From Symbiodinium natans (taxonomy: Eukaryota; Sar; Dinophyceae; Suessiales; Symbiodiniaceae), in assembly GCA_905221605.1 (NCBI GenBank), contig CAJNDS010000213.1, positions 962,836 to 985,335 of the forward strand: a DNA stretch of 22,500 nucleotides, in the 5' to 3' direction. Under the pieces are notes generated by a model, which did no database searches, had not been told where the DNA came from, and was given only the letters and a program-made list of their open reading frames with translations. Position numbers and translations under genes: made by a program. Shown here in pieces: positions 10,671 to 17,657 of the stretch. Every line of letters begins with the position of its first letter. The stretch's first letter is position 1.

Positions 10671-11230
10671 CTGGCTCCTAATCTCCTCGGTTTCCGCTCT
10701 TTCCTCGTTATTCTCTCTTCCTTTCTTCTCTGCTGGCGCTTGCATTCTTATCAAAATATGAAAGTTGCGGGGGCATCCCTTTCACTTTCTCCCTTCTACG
10801 GGCACTTCACTCCTTTTTTCCCACTATCTTCTTCGATCTTCCTTCCGAAAAAATTCGAAAAGGAAGCGATAGACCAGGGTGAAGGAGCAGTTTCCATCTT
10901 CGTTCCCGGCACCTTCTTATTCGTTCTTCTCTCTTATTATCTCTTTGTTTCTTTTCTTCCGCCCAAAACAGGAATTGCCGCAGGGCTCTCTCTCCTAATC
11001 TTTCTTCTTTACTCATATGGGAATGATAAAGAAGAAGAAATGAGAAAGAATCATGAGCTCTTCTTTTCGTATCTCTTCAGCATTTTCAGCATGGAAGGCG
11101 GGCCAGAGGCGAGAGAGTGCAAAGGGAAGAGACGCGAGAGATCAATGGGGACAAGCGAAGGGACGTGCGGGGAAAGGAGGGACAGCCCGGTCGAGACAAG
11201 CTCCCGAGAACCTGCGTGCAGGCAGGTGAT
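10671..11230 (+). repeat. Divergent partial fourth copy and GC-richer junction
   Basis: Aligns loosely with the internal modules of units A-C (CTCCTAATCTCCT, GCTTGCATTCTTATC, GGGGGCATCCCTTTCAC) but is much more diverged. From about 11090 to 11230 the composition becomes G-rich and non-repetitive just before the repeats invert. A 273-codon open frame covers 10476-11297, but it starts inside unit C, is Ser/Leu/Phe-rich and is broken in the homologous positions of A and B, so I treat it as a composition artefact. Confidence 0.55.
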
Positions 11231-12016
11231 CTTTCTTCACTTATCTTCATCATTGTCTCATTTTCTTAGTGGGAAACGTAGAATGCAAACAAGATAAAAG
11301 AAAGTCAAGGGAAGAAAGAGAAGGGTTCCTTTTTGTGGTGAGAAGGTAGTCGGAAAGCAAAAGGAGACTCCTCTTTCATTCTGTTTATCCCTGCCTCTTA
11401 TAGTCTTTTTCGGAAGGAAGAGAAAAGAAAATATGCGGATAGGAAGGGAGCCTTTCTTCGATGGGAAAAGTGAAAGAAATGCCCCCGCACCTGTCACACA
11501 AAGCAACAGAAGAGAAAAGAAAGGAAGTTATAACAGTGCAGAAGGAGGCGAGGAAACACTAGAGGCCGCCCTTCTTCTGTCCGTTTGAGCGTGACGAAAC
11601 AAAAGAAATGGAAAGATGAAAGTCGGGAGGGGGGCTGGTAGCTGTTCCTTTCTTTTCCGAACCAGGATTCCAGGATAGCGAAGGAAATAGTAGGGAAAGG
11701 CCCTCTTTCTTCTTTCGTGTTTATTTATGTCTGCACTGTGCAAAGAAAAGAAGGCGGGGACAGGCCGTTTAGAAATGAAAGCAGGCGATCTTTTCATCCA
11801 TTTTGGTCACCTTTCTATTTATTGAGCTATAAGGGGCTCTCTATCTCTCACCTCTCTCCCTTGTCTTCTCCCTTCTGCTTGGAGTGAGAAAAGAAAAGTG
11901 AAAGGAAAAGTGAGAGGGAAAATGAAGCCCTCCTTCCATTCTGAAAAATCAGCAGAGATAGGAATAGAAGAACTCCGAAGATAGGAACACAGGAACGTCT
12001 GCACATGATTCTTTCT
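11231..12016 (-). repeat. Inverted, rearranged copy of tandem-unit modules
   Basis: The plus strand turns purine-rich. Reverse-complement homology: 11250-11500 matches the stretch around 4850-5060, 11530-11690 matches around 4236-4390, and 11880-11960 matches the CAGAATGGAAGGAGGGCTTC module around 6188. The module order is not simply that of one unit, so this copy was inverted and reshuffled. Confidence 0.65.
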
Positions 12017-12270
12017 TTTTCCTCCTTTTCTTTCTAGATTCTGGGTTTAGGAGTTAGAGTTTAGGAAATACGGTATAGAGTTTCTTGTGTAGGGTTTTAG
12101 AGTGTACGAATTTGTGGTCAGGGTTCCGGGCTTAGGGTCTGAGATTGCAAGAGCCAAAACATTTATCAGTCCGAAATGAGTTGTCTAAGTGCGCATATGC
12201 GTGAGACGTTGTTGGAGAAGTAGCTGGGTTGTCTTGGATATGCTAAAATTGATTAATAATCCCAGGCGGT
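12017..12270. other. Transition segment with decayed telomere-like words
   Basis: Scattered GGGTTTAGG, AGAGTTTAGG and TAGGGTTTTAGAG words suggest a strongly decayed G-strand telomeric tract at 12046-12150. The rest is unremarkable, with no convincing open frame. Confidence 0.4.
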
Positions 12271-12298
12271 AGCTTCTAAATAGACCCTATTTTGCTCA
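12271..12298 (-). repeat. 28-bp inverted repeat, right copy
   Basis: AGCTTCTAAATAGACCC followed by TATTTTGCTCA; reverse complement of 1828-1855 with two mismatches. It is followed within 5 bp by a long G tract. Confidence 0.7.
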
Positions 12299-12303
12299 GC
12301 CAC

Positions 12304-12366
12304 GGGGGGGGGGGTGGGGGGGGGGGGGTGGGGGGGGTGGGGGGGGGAGGTGGGGGGGGTGGGGGG
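12304..12366. repeat. Poly-G tract
   Basis: Almost pure G interrupted by single T or A. It is a strong G-quadruplex candidate and a likely place for length or assembly error. Confidence 0.85.
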
Positions 12367-12463
12367 TGTGCCGAAAACGCTGATTTTGCTGAGGACGCCC
12401 CTACCCCCCTGTACTGAACCGCCTGTTTACGCTGTGGTCCTCTAGGAGAAAAAAAAGTGCACC

Positions 12464-12482
12464 GACCCCCCCCCCCCCCCCC
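12464..12482. repeat. Poly-C tract
   Basis: A run of about 18 C followed by GCGTTTTGGGGGGG, so the C run and a short G run could fold back. Confidence 0.8.
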
Positions 12483-12555
12483 GCGTTTTGGGGGGGTAAG
12501 GAGGGAAGGTTTTCACCTCCTCAAACCCATCCAACACGCCGCCAGGGTCGGCGGA

Positions 12556-12646
12556 CCCTAAACCCTAAACCTTAAACCCTAAACCCTAAACCCTAAACCC
12601 TAAACCCTAAACCCTAAACCCTAAACCCTAAACCCTAAACCCTAAA
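12556..12646 (-). repeat. Interstitial telomeric tract, C-strand
   Basis: About 13 units of CCCTAAA, near perfect apart from one CCTTAAA. Confidence 0.95.
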
Positions 12647-12655
12647 GAGTCTTAA

Positions 12656-12754
12656 TGGCAAGTTCAGGAGCCAGTGAAGAAGTTTGATCCCTTCACGTTT
12701 GTCACGCTCGTGGCTGACAAAGACAGGCCGGGATGTTTGGGCTTTAGGCTTTAG
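12656..12754 (+). other. Exon-like coding fragment
   Basis: Open for 32 codons between TAA (12653-12655) and TAG (12752-12754). It reads QVQEPVKKFDPF then TFVTLVADKDRPG. By hand count 16 of the 25 codons from 12659 end in G or C. It lies between a C-strand tract on the left and a G-strand tract on the right and has no start codon. A 32-codon open stretch alone is not significant; composition is the argument. Family unknown. Confidence 0.3.
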
Positions 12755-12793
12755 GGTTTAGGGTTTAGGGTGTAGGGTTTAGGGTTTAGGGTT
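12743..12793 (+). repeat. Interstitial telomeric tract, G-strand
   Basis: About 7 units, including TTTAGGC and TGTAGGG variants. Confidence 0.9.
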
Positions 12794-12958
12794 GGCTAAA
12801 CACTGAAGTATTGGCCGTTGGGTTGCGCAGGGTACATAAGGGCTCCCCTTTTACGGGCCCATACAAAGGGACCATGTAAGTGCCCTAAGACTGGAGCCTC
12901 AACCTTCAGAATCACCTGCGGGAAGCTTAGGCGTTTTTGGAGACCTGGATTTCGGGGA
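12794..12958. other. Non-telomeric interval
   Basis: Open on the plus strand from 12870 into the next tract, but third positions are not GC-biased, so I see no real coding support. Confidence 0.3.
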
Positions 12959-13020
12959 TTTAGGGTTTAGGGTTTAGGGTTTAGGGTTTCGGGTTTGGGG
13001 TTCCGGGCAGGTTAGGGTTT
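12959..13020 (+). repeat. Interstitial telomeric tract, G-strand, decaying to the right
   Basis: Clean TTTAGGG units followed by TTTCGGG, TTTGGGG and TTCCGGG variants. Confidence 0.9.
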
Positions 13021-13096
13021 CGGTGGTTTGCGTCAACTGCAGAGTCCAGAAGTAGCGTCCCAAGGTGCATCCGGGCCCTTGCAGAAGTGAGGCGGA

Positions 13097-13168
13097 CCTC
13101 AACCCTCAACCCTCAACCCTCAACCCTAAACCCTAAACCCTAAACCCTAAACCCTAAACCCTAAACCT
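13097..13168 (-). repeat. Interstitial telomeric tract, C-strand, with CCCTCAA block
   Basis: Four CCCTCAA variant units followed by six CCCTAAA units. The variants are clustered, which points to local homogenisation rather than random decay. Confidence 0.95.
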
Positions 13169-13183
13169 TTCTGGAGGGAAAAC

Positions 13184-13243
13184 ATGAGCACCGGAAAGTC
13201 TAGCTGGCCTGGCCTAGTCCTGAAGGCGGAGAACAAGGGTATG
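13184..13243 (+). other. Candidate first exon
   Basis: ATG at 13184, 15 bp after a C-strand tract, opens 20 codons (MSTGKSSWPGLV then LKAENKGM) and runs into GTATGT at 13244-13249, a textbook 5' splice donor. Unspliced it would stop after 28 codons. A phase-0 partner is the 33-codon stretch from 13481, preceded by GTGTTCACAG. The KSSWPGLV stretch is faintly like the start of potato-inhibitor-I proteins, too short to rely on. Function unknown. Confidence 0.25.
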
Positions 13244-13249
13244 GTATGT

Positions 13250-13783
13250 TTAGGAACTCACGAAATGTAACATAAAATTGTGCGCCCAAAGGCCCCTTCA
13301 GAGTATGTTGATATGACGGTCTCGATTGGTCCCTTTCTCCTAAATTCTGTTGCGTCATTCACGTGCTTCCTTTCATCTCGCTTGTACGTGTTAGTTGCAA
13401 GCCCAATAGACTAGTGAGGAAATGAGGGCGGACTGACAGTGAGGACCAAAAGGCAGTATTATGATGTCATGTGTTCACAGTCAGTACCAGGAGCTAGAGT
13501 ATCGTTGACACACTCACTTTCGCTTAGTCTCGTTTATTCCACTACTTTGGGGGGTACCGAAAAGGTGGGCGGAATGTAGATTACGCCCATATCTGAAGAC
13601 TTGACGTCGATGGTCTAGGGTCACGGCTTAAATTCCTTGCAGGGTCTTGTTTAGAATATTCTTTTGACTTGGATCTTCAATCCCCCTTCTACTGAACCGG
13701 GCATAGAATGCTGGGGACAGCATGGGGCAGGCCTGATTCGTAGGTTTCTGGGGCATGGGCGACGGAGGGTATGCCTAAAGAGA
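13250..13783. other. Longest telomere-free interval of the right half
   Basis: Single-copy looking DNA of mixed composition. It holds two acceptor-like sites (GTGTTCACAG ending 13480 and TTCCTTGCAG ending 13642). Plus-strand frames 13481-13579 and 13664-13984 are open, but only the end of the second has coding-like third positions. Confidence 0.35.
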
Positions 13784-13851
13784 GACATCGGCAGGCCGGA
13801 GCACCAGCAGATCCTGTACCCGCGCCACGCGGTGCAGAACTCAGAAGGCCG
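13784..13851 (+). other. Exon-like coding fragment with donor
   Basis: Reads DIGRPEHQQILYP then RHAVQNSEGR. By hand count 20 of 22 codons end in G or C, the strongest bias in the window. It ends at GTGTTT (13852), a plausible donor running into a T tract. Upstream the same frame is open to about 13664 with weaker bias, so the true left border may be near AAAGAGAG (13778-13784). No family recognised. Confidence 0.35.
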
Positions 13852-13921
13852 GTGTTTTTTTTTTGGTGGTGGGGGGGGGGGTGTGGCGGGGGAGGGACCC
13901 TCAACCCTAAACCCTAAACCT
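13852..13921. repeat. T/G homopolymers and short C-strand telomeric tract
   Basis: T run at 13854-13863, G run at about 13869-13880, then two or three CCCTAAA-like units (13897-13921). Confidence 0.7.
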
Positions 13922-14021
13922 CGGGGTGCACGGGAGGGACCGGATGGGGGGCTTATTAGCGATTATTTTTCGACCCCTATATGATGCCCAGGACGCCTGC
14001 ATGATGGGCCCTGAAGTGAAT

Positions 14022-14104
14022 ATGGGGGGGGGGGGGGGTCCGAAGTTGGGGGTACCCTATTGGGGTCCTCACTATAAGGGGATCCTACTGTTTGGGAACG
14101 ATCT
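14022..14104. repeat. Dispersed repeat, GGGGTACC family, copy 1
   Basis: G run, then GGGGTACCCTATTGGGGTCC and TCACTATAAGGGGATCCTAC. It resembles 16186-16286 (GGGGTACCTTATTCGGATCC, TTACTATAAGTGGATGCTAC). Confidence 0.5.
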
Positions 14105-14270
14105 GCAGTAAAAACACATGGGCTAATATCAGAATATCTTAATATATACGATTATCATAGTATCGGAATATACAATAAGATCAGTACCAACAGAGCAATA
14201 TAATCTACTACCATACTATCACACATGATATAATAGCCTTATAAGGTCATGAAATCTAAGAACTCTAGAG
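14105..14270. other. AT-rich island
   Basis: About 160 bp of TA-rich sequence (ATATCTTAATATATACG, ATATACAATAAGATC and similar) unlike its surroundings. No frame, tract or hairpin beyond a short CCTTATAAGG palindrome. Confidence 0.4.
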
Positions 14271-14292
14271 GCCAAACCCTCGACCCTAAACC

Positions 14293-14355
14293 AGCAGCAG
14301 CCCAGTGTTCTTTGCAAAAGGAGGGAAGATGCACAAAGACCTCGTCCTGAAGGAC
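14293..14355 (+). other. Exon-like coding fragment
   Basis: A 63-bp insert between a short decayed C-strand tract (14275-14292) and a G-strand tract. Read from 14293 it gives SSSPVFFAKGGK then MHKDLVLKD. It is fully open, but only 21 codons. Family unknown. Confidence 0.22.
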
Positions 14356-14427
14356 TTAGGGTTTAGGGTTTAGGGTTTAGGGTTTAGGGTTTAGGGTTTA
14401 GGGTTTAGGGTTTAGGGTTTAGGGTTT
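14356..14427 (+). repeat. Interstitial telomeric tract, G-strand
   Basis: Ten near-perfect TTTAGGG units. Confidence 0.95.
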
Positions 14428-14591
14428 GGAGCTTTCTGCGTTGTGAGGCCTTCGGAGGGCTCTCTTCGATGTCTTGGGGCGTCGGGGCGCTGGGTTCACT
14501 ACGAAGCTTGCAAAATATCTCACTGGGTTTTGGAGTAGTATACTTTAATGCTTTTTGGGTCTGGGTTCTTATTATAGCAACTTATACCTAA
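14421..14591 (+). other. Open stretch with hydrophobic end
   Basis: About 56 codons open to TAA at 14589-14591. The middle reads EAFGGLSSMSWGVGALGSL and the end, FGVVYFNAFWVWVLIIATYT, would suit a membrane span. An antisense frame (14520-14807) is also open, so strand is uncertain. No start codon or family. Confidence 0.2.
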
Positions 14592-14915
14592 GAAGTATCT
14601 ACCTTTTTTCCAGGGTCTACTCCAAAGTAGGGTACATGCATATACACCCCAAGGCCGAAGCCCCAGAGGCCATAAAGCCGAAAGCAGTCTTGTTGTACCT
14701 CTGACTTTTTGAGAGAGCCCCCAGGCCCCAGACGAGCCAGAGCGTAGCACCGAGACTTTTGGGCTCAACGGGCGTATGGGATGAGGATGAAAACCCTCTG
14801 CCCTCAACCCTGCCCTACGTCCAAACTCACGTGCCCACTTTGGCGGTTGTTACAACAAGTCCTCGTCGTTGCGCTGCTTAGGGTTTGGGGTACCCAGAGT
14901 GCCTCACCCAGTTAA
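14592..14915. other. Telomere-free interval
   Basis: Mixed composition. The minus strand is open for 95 codons (14520-14807) without a coding-like third-position pattern that I could see. Single degenerate telomere words occur near 14804 and 14878. Confidence 0.3.
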
Positions 14916-15131
14916 CTAGGACCCGGAGTGGGCCCTTATTCCCCTTTGTTTAAGGTTGGGGTTCAGGGTTCAGGGTTCAGGGTTCAGGGTTTAGGGTCTA
15001 GGGTTTAGGGTTTAGGGTTTAGGGTTTAGGGTTTAGGGTTTAGGGTTTAGGGTTTAGGGTTTAGGGTTTAGGGTTTAGGGTTTAGGGTTTAGGGTTTAGG
15101 GTTCCCTTATACAATCCCCTTCAAAGCAAAA
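14916..15131 (+). repeat. CTAGGACCCGG dispersed repeat, copy 1, interrupted by telomeric DNA
   Basis: Left part CTAGGACCCGGAGTGGGCCC to GGTTGGGGTTC (ends 14964); right part CCTTATACAATCCCC onward (15105). Copy 3 (17456-17531) has the same parts joined directly as GGGGTTC|CCTTATAATCCCC. The intervening 14965-15104 is purely telomeric. Confidence 0.75.
14965..15104 (+). repeat. Telomeric insertion of exactly 20 heptamers
   Basis: 140 bp read as AGGGTTC x3, AGGGTTT, AGGGTCT, then 15 further units ending in AGGGTTC. The last unit repeats the GTTC present at the insertion point, so the border is a four-base GTTC duplication or a slippage seed. Confidence 0.85.
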
Positions 15132-15189
15132 GGACAGCGACCTCTCCGTTTACAAGGGCGTGAAGCCCAACATCGAACCAGGGCCATGT
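15124..15189 (+). other. Exon-like coding fragment
   Basis: Reads KQKDSDLSVYK then GVKPNIEPGP. 16 of 21 codons end in G or C by hand count. It begins inside the right part of the CTAGGACCCGG repeat and ends near CCATGTTTTAGGG. Not recognised. Confidence 0.28.
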
Positions 15190-15267
15190 TTTAGGGTCTG
15201 GGATGGGTTTGGGGTTTAGGGGTTTAGGATGCCCAGTAGTATCAGAAGCACCCGTGTTTCCTTTGTA

Positions 15268-15289
15268 TACATATATATATATATATATT
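15268..15289. repeat. (AT)n microsatellite
   Basis: About ten AT dinucleotides, followed by a T/G-rich stretch leading into a G-rich domain. Confidence 0.85.
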
Positions 15290-15310
15290 GTTTTTGTTTT
15301 TTGTTTTTTT

Positions 15311-15490
15311 GGGAGGGGGGGGGGAGGGAGGGAGGGGGGGGGACGGGGGGGGGAGGGAGGGGGGAGGGGGGGGGGAGGGAGGGGCGGGGGGAGGGGGGAG
15401 GGGGTGGGGGGGAAGGGAGGAGAGGGAGGGGAGGAGGGGTCAGAGGGGGGGAGGGTGGGACGGCGGGGGGGGGGTGCGGGGGAGGGGGTC
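15311..15490. repeat. G-rich purine tract
   Basis: GGGAGGGGGG-type sequence over about 180 bp with scattered single A, C or T. Gly/Arg/Glu-rich frames here are composition artefacts. G-quadruplex and triplex potential. Confidence 0.85.
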
Positions 15491-15605
15491 CATTCCCCTG
15501 CCCAGGAGCGTTTAGGGTTTAGGGGTTTAGGGTCAGGAATGGAATCCCGAAAGTTTCAAACCTAAAGCCCAAGTCCCAAACCAAAGCTCCCAGCCCCTCG
15601 GTGTA

Positions 15606-15761
15606 GGATGTTCCCCCTTGTATTCACAGTCCTTAATAGGATTATAGTACCCTCTATTATGATACCTTGGTTTGTTCCCCCATTTTACTATCAGGCCTGT
15701 TAGGGCGAATAATGCGGGGTACTGGAATCCCCATGAAGGACTGTCAGTATAAGGAGCATCC
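15606..15761. mobile_element. Foldback mini-element, GGATGTTCCCCC family
   Basis: The left end GGATGTTCCCCCTTGTATTC plus ACAGTCC is matched by the complement of the right end (GGACTGTC ... GCATCC, 15738-15761) with a few indels. About 156 bp. It shares GGATGTTCCCCCTT, GTCCTTAATA and TTATAGTA words with 19214-19323. No coding capacity, so MITE-like. Confidence 0.5.
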
Positions 15762-15856
15762 CAAAGAAATCCCTATTCAGGAGTGTTCCCGCATCTCAAA
15801 CCCTCGACCCCTAAACCCCCAGACCCTGGGAAGTCTTCTGACTTGACTGGGGTGTG

Positions 15857-15901
15857 AAACCCTAAACCCTAAACCCTAAACCCTAAGCCCTAAACCCTAA
15901 A
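15857..15901 (-). repeat. Interstitial telomeric tract, C-strand
   Basis: Six CCCTAAA units, one reading CCCTAAG. Confidence 0.92.
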
Positions 15902-15980
15902 GAGGGATACTGGTAAGGGTTTTGGGTGCCCTTAGCCTCGGCCCTTGACACCAAACCCCTTGAGTGCTAGGGTCGGTCCA
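15902..15980. other. 79-bp insert between C- and G-strand tracts
   Basis: No convincing coding frame; contains GGTTTTGGG and GGGTCGGTCC words that may be decayed telomeric sequence. Confidence 0.3.
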
Positions 15981-16077
15981 GGGTTTTGGGGTTTAGGGTT
16001 TTGGGGTTTAGGGTTTTAGGGTTTTGGGTTTTGGGTTTAGGGTTTAGGGTTTAGGGTTTAGGGCTCGGGGTTTAGGG
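15981..16077 (+). repeat. Interstitial telomeric tract, G-strand with 8-mer variants
   Basis: Alternating TTTTGGGG, TTTAGGG and TTTTAGGG units, then clean TTTAGGG, then TTTAGGGCTCGGGG. Confidence 0.9.
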
Positions 16078-16087
16078 CGAAGTTTCC

Positions 16088-16185
16088 TTGTGGTCTTTGG
16101 GATTCGCAGATGCCTGCTTTCCAGACCCTCCAAGGATTCCTACTCTGCCGCTGGGCTGTCAGGAGCATGGTGATACTGAGGAGAT
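16088..16185 (+). other. Open stretch preceding a foldback
   Basis: The plus frame reads FADACFPDPPRIP then TLPLGCQEHGDTEEMG before entering the foldback at 16186. It could be a short exon fragment; a second frame starting ATGCCTGCTTTCCAG is open as well. Confidence 0.22.
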
Positions 16186-16286
16186 GGGGGTTACGATATT
16201 GGGGGTACCTTATTCGGATCCTTACTATAAGTGGATGCTACTATTTGGGGGTTTATATCCGGGGTCTCCTATTTTCGTAAACCCCC
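16186..16286. mobile_element. Foldback mini-element, GGGGTACC family, copy 2
   Basis: GGGGGTTACGATATT (16186-16200) pairs imperfectly with the complement of ATTTTCGTAAACCCCC (16271-16286). The internal part resembles 14048-14095. Confidence 0.45.
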
Positions 16287-16299
16287 GTATGCCAACGTA

Positions 16300-16350
16300 A
16301 AGTTTAGGGCCTGAGGCTTTGAGGGTTTCAGGGGTTTGGGGAGTTTAGGG
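16300..16350 (+). repeat. Decayed G-strand telomeric tract
   Basis: Words such as GTTTAGGG, TTTGAGGG, TTTCAGGGG and AGTTTAGGGTTTAGG. Confidence 0.6.
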
Positions 16351-16584
16351 TTTAGGACTGGCACGGCAGAAGAGTCACGCTGCTTTCAGGGGAGTAGCTC
16401 GACGGTCCTTTGGGGAGATTGAGATTTAGCCGGGTTTTAGGGCACCCGGATGCTTTGATCCCCTAGACCTGCGAGGCTCTACATAGAGCTCCGGAACTCC
16501 TGTGCAAGAATGCACTTCCTCCCCGGAGCATCTGCCTTTCGCTATACTAAGTACAGTTTAAGCCCCTAAAGATACTGTGGTTGA
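16351..16584. other. Telomere-free interval
   Basis: On the minus strand a short open stretch near 16540-16478 reads RKADAPGRKCILAQ after TAG; too short to call. Otherwise no structure seen. Confidence 0.25.
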
Positions 16585-16686
16585 GATGATGATGAGGCTT
16601 TCTTTGACAACATGAAGGCCAACGACACAGGACTCACCGCCATGCTGGCTGCTCGGAGCCAGTTCGTCGGGGCAGGGCAAGCTTAG
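16585..16686 (+). other. Exon-like fragment ending in a stop
   Basis: 33 codons between TGA (16582-16584) and TAG (16684-16686): DDDEAFFDNMKAND, then TGLTAMLAARSQF, then VGAGQA. 21 of 33 codons end in G or C. The acidic start and alanine-rich middle are protein-like; family not recognised. Confidence 0.32.
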
Positions 16687-16710
16687 CAGTGTAGGCAACA
16701 GTGCCTCAAC

Positions 16711-16733
16711 AACCCTAAACCCTAAACCCTAAA
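16711..16733 (-). repeat. Short interstitial telomeric tract, C-strand
   Basis: Three CCCTAAA units. Confidence 0.88.
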
Positions 16734-16808
16734 GTGCAGGTTCAGGGTTCAAGGTTTCAAAACAGGCTGGGCATCGGGGCCTAGGGGCCCCAGGGCTTAT
16801 GGAGGGTT

Positions 16809-16892
16809 AGCCTCGGGGGCTTTGGGAAAATCTTCGGAGCGCACGAGGGGCTTCGTCTATTTTGGCTATTCGTGAAGGAGGCTCTGAAATCA
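16809..16892 (+). other. Exon-like coding fragment
   Basis: 28 codons open into the next tract, reading LGGFGKIFGAHEG then LRLFWLFVKEALKS, amphipathic in appearance. Third positions are only mildly GC-rich. Lies between C-strand and G-strand tracts. Confidence 0.25.
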
Positions 16893-16893
16893 T

Positions 16894-16936
16894 GTTTAGG
16901 GTTTAGGGTTTAGGATTTAGGGTTTAGGGTTTAGGG
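16894..16936 (+). repeat. Interstitial telomeric tract, G-strand
   Basis: Six units, one reading TTTAGGA. ATG abuts both ends, which is too short to count as a duplication. Confidence 0.92.
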
Positions 16937-17094
16937 ATGAGGGGGCGGCGGCTTCTTTTTGAAGCACGGGACCCCCTAAGTTAGAACAACCCCTCCTGGC
17001 TGCGTCCTTGTCGTTCTGGTCATGAATGGACTTACCTTTTGGTTTGGGGTTCTAGGGTCGCAGTCCTACAGCCCCCTAAGCCCGAAACCCAAAA

Positions 17095-17250
17095 GGGTTT
17101 AGGGTTTAGGATTGCGGTTTTAGGGTTTAGGGCTTAAGGTTTAGGATTGCGGTTTTAGGGTTTAGGGTTTAGGGTTTAGGAATGCGGTTTTAGGGTTTAG
17201 GGTTTAGGATTTTAGGGTTTGGGGTTGAGGGTTGAGGGTTTAGGGTTTAG
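17095..17250 (+). repeat. Interstitial telomeric tract with 35-bp higher-order repeat
   Basis: The word GG(A/T)ATGCGG or GGATTGCGG followed by TTTTAGGG starts at 17109, 17144 and 17179, exactly 35 bp (five heptamers) apart. A variant unit was therefore amplified together with its neighbours. The right end has TTGAGGG variants. Confidence 0.88.
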
Positions 17251-17261
17251 CTCAGCTGCCG

Positions 17262-17285
17262 ACCCCCCCCCCCCCCCCCCCCCCC
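17262..17285. repeat. Poly-C tract next to an acceptor-like site
   Basis: About 24 C followed by GGCAG; could serve as a pyrimidine tract for a 3' splice site at 17290. Run length is unreliable. Confidence 0.8.
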
Positions 17286-17288
17286 GGC

Positions 17289-17357
17289 AGCACCGAGGAG
17301 AAAGAGAATGTCACAGACGTCTACTGCTGCGGTTTCGCGGATGCCTCTGGAAGTGGG
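17289..17357 (+). other. Exon-like coding fragment
   Basis: Reads STEEKENVTDVYCC then GFADASGSG right after the poly-C and GGCAG. 15 of 23 codons end in G or C. The frame passes directly into a copy of the CTAGGACCCGG repeat at 17358. Not recognised. Confidence 0.28.
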
Positions 17358-17400
17358 CTAGGACCCGGAGTAGGCCCTTATTTCCTTTCTTTAGGGTTTA
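17358..17400 (+). repeat. CTAGGACCCGG dispersed repeat, copy 2 (truncated)
   Basis: CTAGGACCCGGAGTAGGCCC then TTATTTCCTTTCTTTAGGG, where it dissolves into a telomeric tract (17390-17452). The right half seen in copies 1 and 3 is absent. Confidence 0.7.
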
Positions 17401-17452
17401 GGGTTTAGAGTTTAGGGTTTAGGGTTTAGGGTTTAGGGTTTAGGGTTTAGGG
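17390..17452 (+). repeat. Interstitial telomeric tract, G-strand
   Basis: About nine units, one reading TTTAGAG; lies between copies 2 and 3 of the CTAGGACCCGG repeat. Confidence 0.92.
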
Positions 17453-17455
17453 CTA

Positions 17456-17531
17456 CTAGGACCCGGGGTAGGCCCTTATTTCCCTTTTTTTAGGGTTGGG
17501 GTTCCCTTATAATCCCCTTAAAACCGAAAAG
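17456..17531 (+). repeat. CTAGGACCCGG dispersed repeat, copy 3 (uninterrupted)
   Basis: CTAGGACCCGGGGTAGGCCC, then a T run, TAGGGTTGGGGTTC (ends 17504) joined directly to CCTTATAATCCCCTTAAAAC. Serves as the unoccupied form of copy 1. Confidence 0.75.
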
Positions 17532-17589
17532 GGTACCCTTTTTATTCCTCGGTTGCTCCTGGGCCTAGTGCGTTTTCAGTTGGGATTTT

Positions 17590-17625
17590 CCAGGGATTAT
17601 AGTACCAACGGGGGAACATTCCAAG
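17590..17625. repeat. Fragment of GGATGTTCCCCC foldback family
   Basis: GGGATTATAGTACC followed by CGGGGGAACATTCCAAG matches the right end of 19214-19323; no left end found. Confidence 0.4.
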
Positions 17626-17657
17626 TTTTCAGTTTGTCTTAATGGTGCTTCTCAGAA

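Larger units (their letters stand above)
1828..12298. mobile_element. Candidate 10.5 kb block bounded by inverted 28-bp repeats
   Basis: The block is delimited by the inverted repeats at 1828-1855 and 12271-12298, and both flanks run directly into G-rich tracts. It holds only satellite and tandem-unit DNA. No transposase, integrase or polymerase was recognised and no target-site duplication is visible, so it could equally be an inversion scar or two chance copies of a dispersed motif. Confidence 0.25.

Noticed and set aside
10476-11297. 273-codon open frame
   Set aside because: Pyrimidine-rich strand lacks stops by composition; the frame begins inside tandem unit C and is broken at the same place in the other copies.
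1828-12298. A Maverick/Polinton-type giant transposon bounded by the inverted 28-bp repeats
   Set aside because: No polymerase, integrase, protease or capsid-like frame is visible and no target duplication was found.
13184-13243. Similarity of KSSWPGLV to the N-terminal part of potato-inhibitor-I proteins
   Set aside because: Only a few residues agree, the key Glu of WPEL is absent, and nothing downstream fits the family.
15203-15565. Gly/Arg-rich frames
   Set aside because: Translations of the G-rich purine tract in three frames.
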